From positions 124,001 through 188,000 of the forward strand of contig NZ_FMCS01000009.1 of assembly GCF_900091435.1 (NCBI RefSeq): 64,000 nt of DNA, written 5' to 3'. The notes under the pieces are model-generated. The model did no database searches. It was not told where the DNA came from and worked only from the letters and a program-made list of their open reading frames with translations. The stretch comes from Micromonospora chaiyaphumensis (lineage in GTDB: Bacteria; Actinomycetota; Actinomycetes; Mycobacteriales; Micromonosporaceae). The position numbers were made by a program, and so were the translations under genes. Shown here one piece after another: positions 60,686 to 64,000 of the stretch; within the stretch, counting starts at the first letter, position 1, and every line of letters starts with the position of its first letter.

Positions 60686-61856
60686 TCGGGCAGATCGGCC
60701 TCGGTGGCCAGCGAGCCGGTGCCGCGCACCAGCAGCGACTGGACCGGGCGGGTGGCGAGCAGCCGGTCGCGCAGCCACAGCCCCCAGCCGCTGGCCGGGG
60801 CGAGGAAGCGGCCGGGGCTGGCGCCGCGCTGCCAGCGGCCGGCGTACGCCCGCATCCGCCGCTCGTAGGCGGGCAGCGCCACCCGGTGGTCGCCGCCGGC
60901 CAGGGCCAGCTCGCCGGCGAGCACGTACGCCCCGACCAGGCCGGTGCCGACCCCCATCCCGCCGAGGGTCACCCCCCAGGCCGCGTCGCCGAGCAGCACG
61001 GCCCGGCCGGCGTGCCAGCAGGGCACGCCGGCCCGGGCGATCGCGTCGAAGTAGAGCTCGGGCGCGGCGCGCAGGCCGGCCAGCAGCCGGGGCACGTGCC
61101 AGCCCAGCCCCGCGAAGGCGTCGGCGATCAACGCCTTCTGCCGGTCGAGGTCGAGCCGGTCGTGGTCCTGCGGGGCGAGGCGAACACGACGAGGGCGCCC
61201 GCCCGGGCCGGGTCGCGCTGATCGGCGGCCACGCTGGCCATCCGGCCGGGCACGTTGTACTGCCGCGGGACGGCGTCGAAGCCGCCGTCGTTGGGCAGGT
61301 CCCAGCCGGCCAGGTGGTAGCCGAGGTGGGTGACGTACGCCGACTCGGGCCCGAACGCCAGCCGGCGCACGCCGGAGTGCAGCCCGTCCGCGCCGATCAC
61401 CAGGTCGACGGCGCGGGAGGCGCCCCGGGCCAGGTCGACCCGCATCCCGTCGGCGGTCTCGGTGAGCGCGGTGATCCGGTCGCCGAAGACGTACCCGACC
61501 CGGTCGGCGCCGTGCTCGTAGAGGATCCGGGACAGGTCCCGGCGGAGGACCTCCAGCTCGCCGCCGGCGAACTCGGCCGGCAGCCGGAAGATCTCCCGGT
61601 CGTGCTCGTCCACCCGGCTCATGGCGCCCGCGTGGGTCTGCACCGCGCGCAACTCGTCGAGCACGCCCATGGCGGCGAGCACGCCCAGGTGGGTGGGGCC
61701 GCGGAAGTCGACCGCGAAGCCGCTGGTCCGCAGCGCGGGCGCGGCCTCCACGACGGTGACCTCGGCGCCGTGCCGGGCCAGCCACCAGGCCACCGCCGGA
61801 CCGGCCACCCCGGCGCCGGAGACGAGCACGCGGAGACCGCGGAGAGGAGTAGGCAT
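60667..61856 (-). pseudogene. FAD-dependent monooxygenase, frameshifted
   Basis: The N-terminal 225 residues read in one frame (VLVSGAGVAGPAVAWWLARHGAEVTVVEAAP FAD motif, then VIGADGLHSGVRRLAFG), and the rest in another (CWHAGRAVLLGDAAWGVTLGGMGVGTGL and the C-terminus). The switch is at the C4 tract 61172-61175 (minus strand CGCCCCGC), where adding one C restores ASPPQDHDRLDLDRQ. It is either a real mutation or a sequencing error. Divergent from a TetR gene that probably controls it. Confidence 0.8.
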
Positions 61857-61871
61857 GTCGTTCCCCGTTCT

Positions 61872-61912
61872 AAACTGTGTCCCTTGGATACAGAGTACTC
61901 TAGACACAGTTT
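61872..61912. promoter_or_regulatory. Palindromic operator between monooxygenase and tetR genes
   Basis: AAACTGTGTC (61872-61881) and its exact complement GACACAGTTT (61903-61912) flank an inner near-repeat GATACAG and the palindrome AGAGTACTCT. In a 79-bp divergent gap this is a likely TetR operator. A -10 for either gene can be drawn inside it. Confidence 0.7.
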
Positions 61913-61935
61913 CGAGCCGAGGACAAGGGGTGACC

Positions 61936-62697
61936 GTGGAGACCGGTGGCGTCGACAAACGCCGGCTGTTCGAGCTGCTGTGGGGCACCCCGGCCGGACC
62001 CCGGCGGGGGCCCCGCCCCACCCTCACGCTGGCCGCGATCGCCCGCGCGGGCATCGCCATCGCCGACGCCGACGGCCTCGAAGGGCTGACCATGCAGCGG
62101 GTCGCCGAGTCGCTGGACGTCACCAAGATGGCGCTCTACCGGTACGTGCCCGGCCGCGCCGAACTCGTGGCGCTGATGCTGGAGGACGCGATCGGTGAGC
62201 CGCCCCCACCACCGGCCGGGGCCGACTGGCGCGCCCGGCTCGACGACTGGACCCGGCAGCTGTTCGACCGGTTCCGCCGGCACCCGTGGGCCCAGGCGGC
62301 GACCGTCGGCGCCCGGCTGCCCGGCCCGAACGAGCTGGCCTGGGTGGAAGCGGTGGTCGCCGCCCTCACCGGCACCGGGCTGACCGGCGCCGAGCAGCTC
62401 GACGTCGCGGTGCTCCTGGTCGGGCACGCTCGCAACCTGGCCCAGCACGCGACGCCGCAGGGCGCGCCCGCCGGGAGCCGGGAGGCCGCCTTCGGCGTCC
62501 TGGTCCGTGGCCGGGAGGAGCGGTTCCCGGCGCTGGACGCCGCCCTGCGCGGCATCGACCCGGCGGCCGCCGACGCGGCCCTCGACTTCGGCCTGGCCCG
62601 GATCCTCGACGGCATCGGCACGCTGATCGCCGCCCGCACCGCCGACCCTCGTTCGGGCGGGGCGGCCGACCGGGGCCCGGGCGGCCGGGGAGAATGA
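61936..62697 (+). CDS. TetR-family transcriptional regulator
   Basis: 253 residues. HTH region LTLAAIARAGIAIADADGLEGLTMQRVAESLDVTKMALYRYVPGRAELVALM; long C-terminal ligand domain of the TetR_C_1 type. Such regulators commonly control an adjacent divergent monooxygenase or exporter. The GTG at 61936 sits 5 nt after AAGGGG. The ligand is unknown. Confidence 0.9.
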   Translation: METGGVDKRRLFELLWGTPAGPRRGPRPTLTLAAIARAGIAIADADGLEGLTMQRVAESLDVTKMALYRYVPGRAELVALMLEDAIGEPPPPPAGADWRARLDDWTRQLFDRFRRHPWAQAATVGARLPGPNELAWVEAVVAALTGTGLTGAEQLDVAVLLVGHARNLAQHATPQGAPAGSREAAFGVLVRGREERFPALDAALRGIDPAAADAALDFGLARILDGIGTLIAARTADPRSGGAADRGPGGRGE

Positions 62698-63191
62698 GGG
62701 GCATGCAGCCACACCCGAACGTGCAGGCGGTGCAGCGGGCGCTCGACGACGCGGGCGCGCGGGACGGCTCCGGCGGCCCGAGCCAGGTCCGCCTGCTGCC
62801 CGAGGCCGTGCACACCGCCGCCGCGGCCGCCGCGGCCCTCGACGTCGAGGTCGGCGCCATCGCCAACTCGCTCGTCTTCGACGCCGACGACGCGCCCCTG
62901 CTGGTGCTCACCTCCGGCGCGCACCGGGTGGACACCGCGGGGCTGGCCGCGTCCCTCGGGGTCACCCACCTGCGCCGGGCCACCCCCGAGTTCGTCAAGC
63001 GGCACACCGGGCAGGTGATCGGCGGCGTCGCCCCGGTCGGCCACCCGCAACCGCTGCGCACCCTCGTGGACACCGCGCTGGCGGCGTACGGCGAGGTGTG
63101 GGCGGCCGGCGGGGTGCCGCAGGCGGTCTTCCCCACCACCCACGCGGAGCTGCTGCGGCTCACCTCGGGCACCGCGCACGAGGTGGCGTGA
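62694..63191 (+). CDS. YbaK/ProX-type aminoacyl-tRNA deacylase
   Basis: 165 residues. Core VGAIANSLVFDADDAPLLVLTSGAHRVD, HTGQVIGGVAPVGH and the C-terminal PTTHAELLRLT. It hydrolyses mischarged aminoacyl-tRNA in trans. The ATG at 62694 overlaps the tetR stop (ATGA); ATG 62703 is the alternative start. Confidence 0.9.
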   Translation: MRGMQPHPNVQAVQRALDDAGARDGSGGPSQVRLLPEAVHTAAAAAAALDVEVGAIANSLVFDADDAPLLVLTSGAHRVDTAGLAASLGVTHLRRATPEFVKRHTGQVIGGVAPVGHPQPLRTLVDTALAAYGEVWAAGGVPQAVFPTTHAELLRLTSGTAHEVA

Positions 63192-63919
63192 CTCCGGACC
63201 TCGTCACGCTGCACGTGTGGCGGATCCCCCGCACGGCCGTCCCCGGGGCGCTGGCCCGGATGGCGACCCACCCGGCGCGGCTGCGCCGGCTGCCCGGCGT
63301 CCGGTTCGCCAAGCTGCTCGGCACCGGGACCGGCACCGGCTTCGGCCCCGGTGACGCCGACCTGACCCGGTGGGCCGCCCTCGTGGTGTGGGACTCCCCC
63401 GCCGCGGCGGCCGCCTTCGACGCCTCCCCGGTCGGCCGCTCCTGGGCCCGGCTCGCCCGCGCCCGCGTGCGGGTGGAGCTGCGCCCGCTGACCAGCCGGG
63501 GCGAGTGGTCCGGCCACCGGCCGTTCGGCGAGCCGTCCGGCGGGCGGGTCGCCGGGCCGGTGCTGGCGCTGACCCGGGCCCGGCTGCGGGCCCGCCGGGC
63601 GGTCACCTTCTGGCGGGCGGTCCCGCCGGTCGCCGCCGCCCTGCACGCCGCGCCCGGGCTGCTCGCCCGGTTCGGCGTCGGCGAGGCGCCGCTGGGCTGG
63701 CAGGGCACGGTGAGCGTGTGGCGCGACGCCACGGACCTCGTTGCGTTCGCGTACCGTCACCCGGAGCACCGGGCCGCGATCACCCGCACCCCCACCGAGG
63801 GGTGGTACGCGGAGGAACTGTTCGCGCGGTTCGCGGTGGCCGACGTGGTCGGCGACCGGACGGTACTGGGATGGGTCGCCCCCGAGAGCGACCCGGCAAC
63901 GGCGAGAGGGAACGCATGA
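63188..63919 (+). CDS. CrtA/spheroidene-monooxygenase-like family protein
   Basis: 243 residues. It opens LVTLHVWRIPRTAVPGALARMATHP and contains RFAKLLGTGTG and WAALVVWDSPAAAAAF, plus the later WQGTVSVWRDATDLVAFAYRHPEH: two ferredoxin-like (dimeric alpha/beta barrel) halves as in the CrtA family. There are no carotenoid genes nearby, so its substrate is uncertain. GTG overlaps the deacylase stop (GTGA). Confidence 0.75.
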   Translation: MTPDLVTLHVWRIPRTAVPGALARMATHPARLRRLPGVRFAKLLGTGTGTGFGPGDADLTRWAALVVWDSPAAAAAFDASPVGRSWARLARARVRVELRPLTSRGEWSGHRPFGEPSGGRVAGPVLALTRARLRARRAVTFWRAVPPVAAALHAAPGLLARFGVGEAPLGWQGTVSVWRDATDLVAFAYRHPEHRAAITRTPTEGWYAEELFARFAVADVVGDRTVLGWVAPESDPATARGNA

Positions 63920-64000
63920 GGTTGGTGCGGTGGACACCGGACGATCTGGTCCGGCGGCTGGACGACGTGGTGGCCGTCTACGGCGAGGCGATGGGCTACC
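63916..64000 (+). CDS. GNAT-like acetyltransferase (partial, N-terminus only)
   Basis: The first 28 residues (RLVRWTPDDLVRRLDDVVAVYGEAMGY) resemble GNAT N-acetyltransferase N-termini. ATG overlaps the previous stop (ATGA). The rest lies beyond the window, so the family call is tentative. Confidence 0.55.
   Translation, partial: MRLVRWTPDDLVRRLDDVVAVYGEAMGY

Overview
The window is very G+C-rich DNA with strong G/C preference at third codon positions, dense same-strand gene runs with 1-11 base start/stop overlaps, and a division/cell-wall gene order typical of filamentous actinobacteria. Protein wording and gene order (divIVA-yggT-sepF-yggS-ftsZ, a MinD-like protein, an SAV_6107-type HEPN protein) suggest Micromonospora or a close relative. 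This is chromosomal core sequence. I see no rRNA, tRNA, insertion sequence, phage gene or CRISPR array.

Layout. (1) 1-1600: peroxide stress (quinone-type oxidoreductase, Ohr, OhrR-like MarR). (2) 1645-7101: a minus-strand histidine operon hisD-hisC-hisB-[56 aa membrane protein]-hisH-[basic membrane protein]-priA/hisA-ridA. HisC carries a 3 x 18-residue insertion. (3) 7209-16259: LON-domain protein, DUF2567-like protein, MinD/ParA-like ATPase, secreted/anchored protein, rluD, lspA, traR/dksA-like, CPA1 antiporter and small proteins. (4) 16336-34291: the dcw cluster read right to left, mraZ-rsmH-ftsL-ftsI-murE-murF-mraY-[terminator, no murD]-ftsW-murG-murC-ftsQ-ftsZ-yggS-sepF-yggT-divIVA. (5) 34632-38079: divergent murT-gatD (lipid II amidation), a VTT membrane protein and a phosphotransferase. 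(6) 38140-41135: leuS with a complete leucine attenuator (12-residue leader peptide with three consecutive Leu codons, hairpins, terminator). (7) 41408-46248: moxR-DUF58-transglutaminase. (8) 46530-50449: DUF3040, dinB, phosphodiesterase, methyltransferase, small protein. (9) 50547-57795: an SOS mutasome operon HEPN-imuA'-imuB-[repeat ORF]-dnaE2 with a LexA-type box and a hairpin-rich leader. (10) 57937-60685: ferric-reductase-like membrane protein, FMN-binding protein and ApbE, a flavinylated redox module. (11) 60667-64000: frameshifted FAD monooxygenase with divergent TetR regulator, YbaK-type deacylase, CrtA-like protein and the start of a GNAT acetyltransferase.

The least ordinary signals are a 40-nt imperfect palindrome that encodes an RLGxSDAAPRPGA peptide, tripled in frame in hisC and present once at the C-terminus of the HEPN protein; a repeat-built ORF wedged between imuB and dnaE2; the absence of murD from the dcw cluster; MraZ-type box repeats facing both the dcw operon and murT-gatD; the leuS attenuator; and a recurring TANNNT -10 hexamer 6-8 nt before start codons, indicating many leaderless mRNAs. 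Everything here was read by eye; no database search was run.
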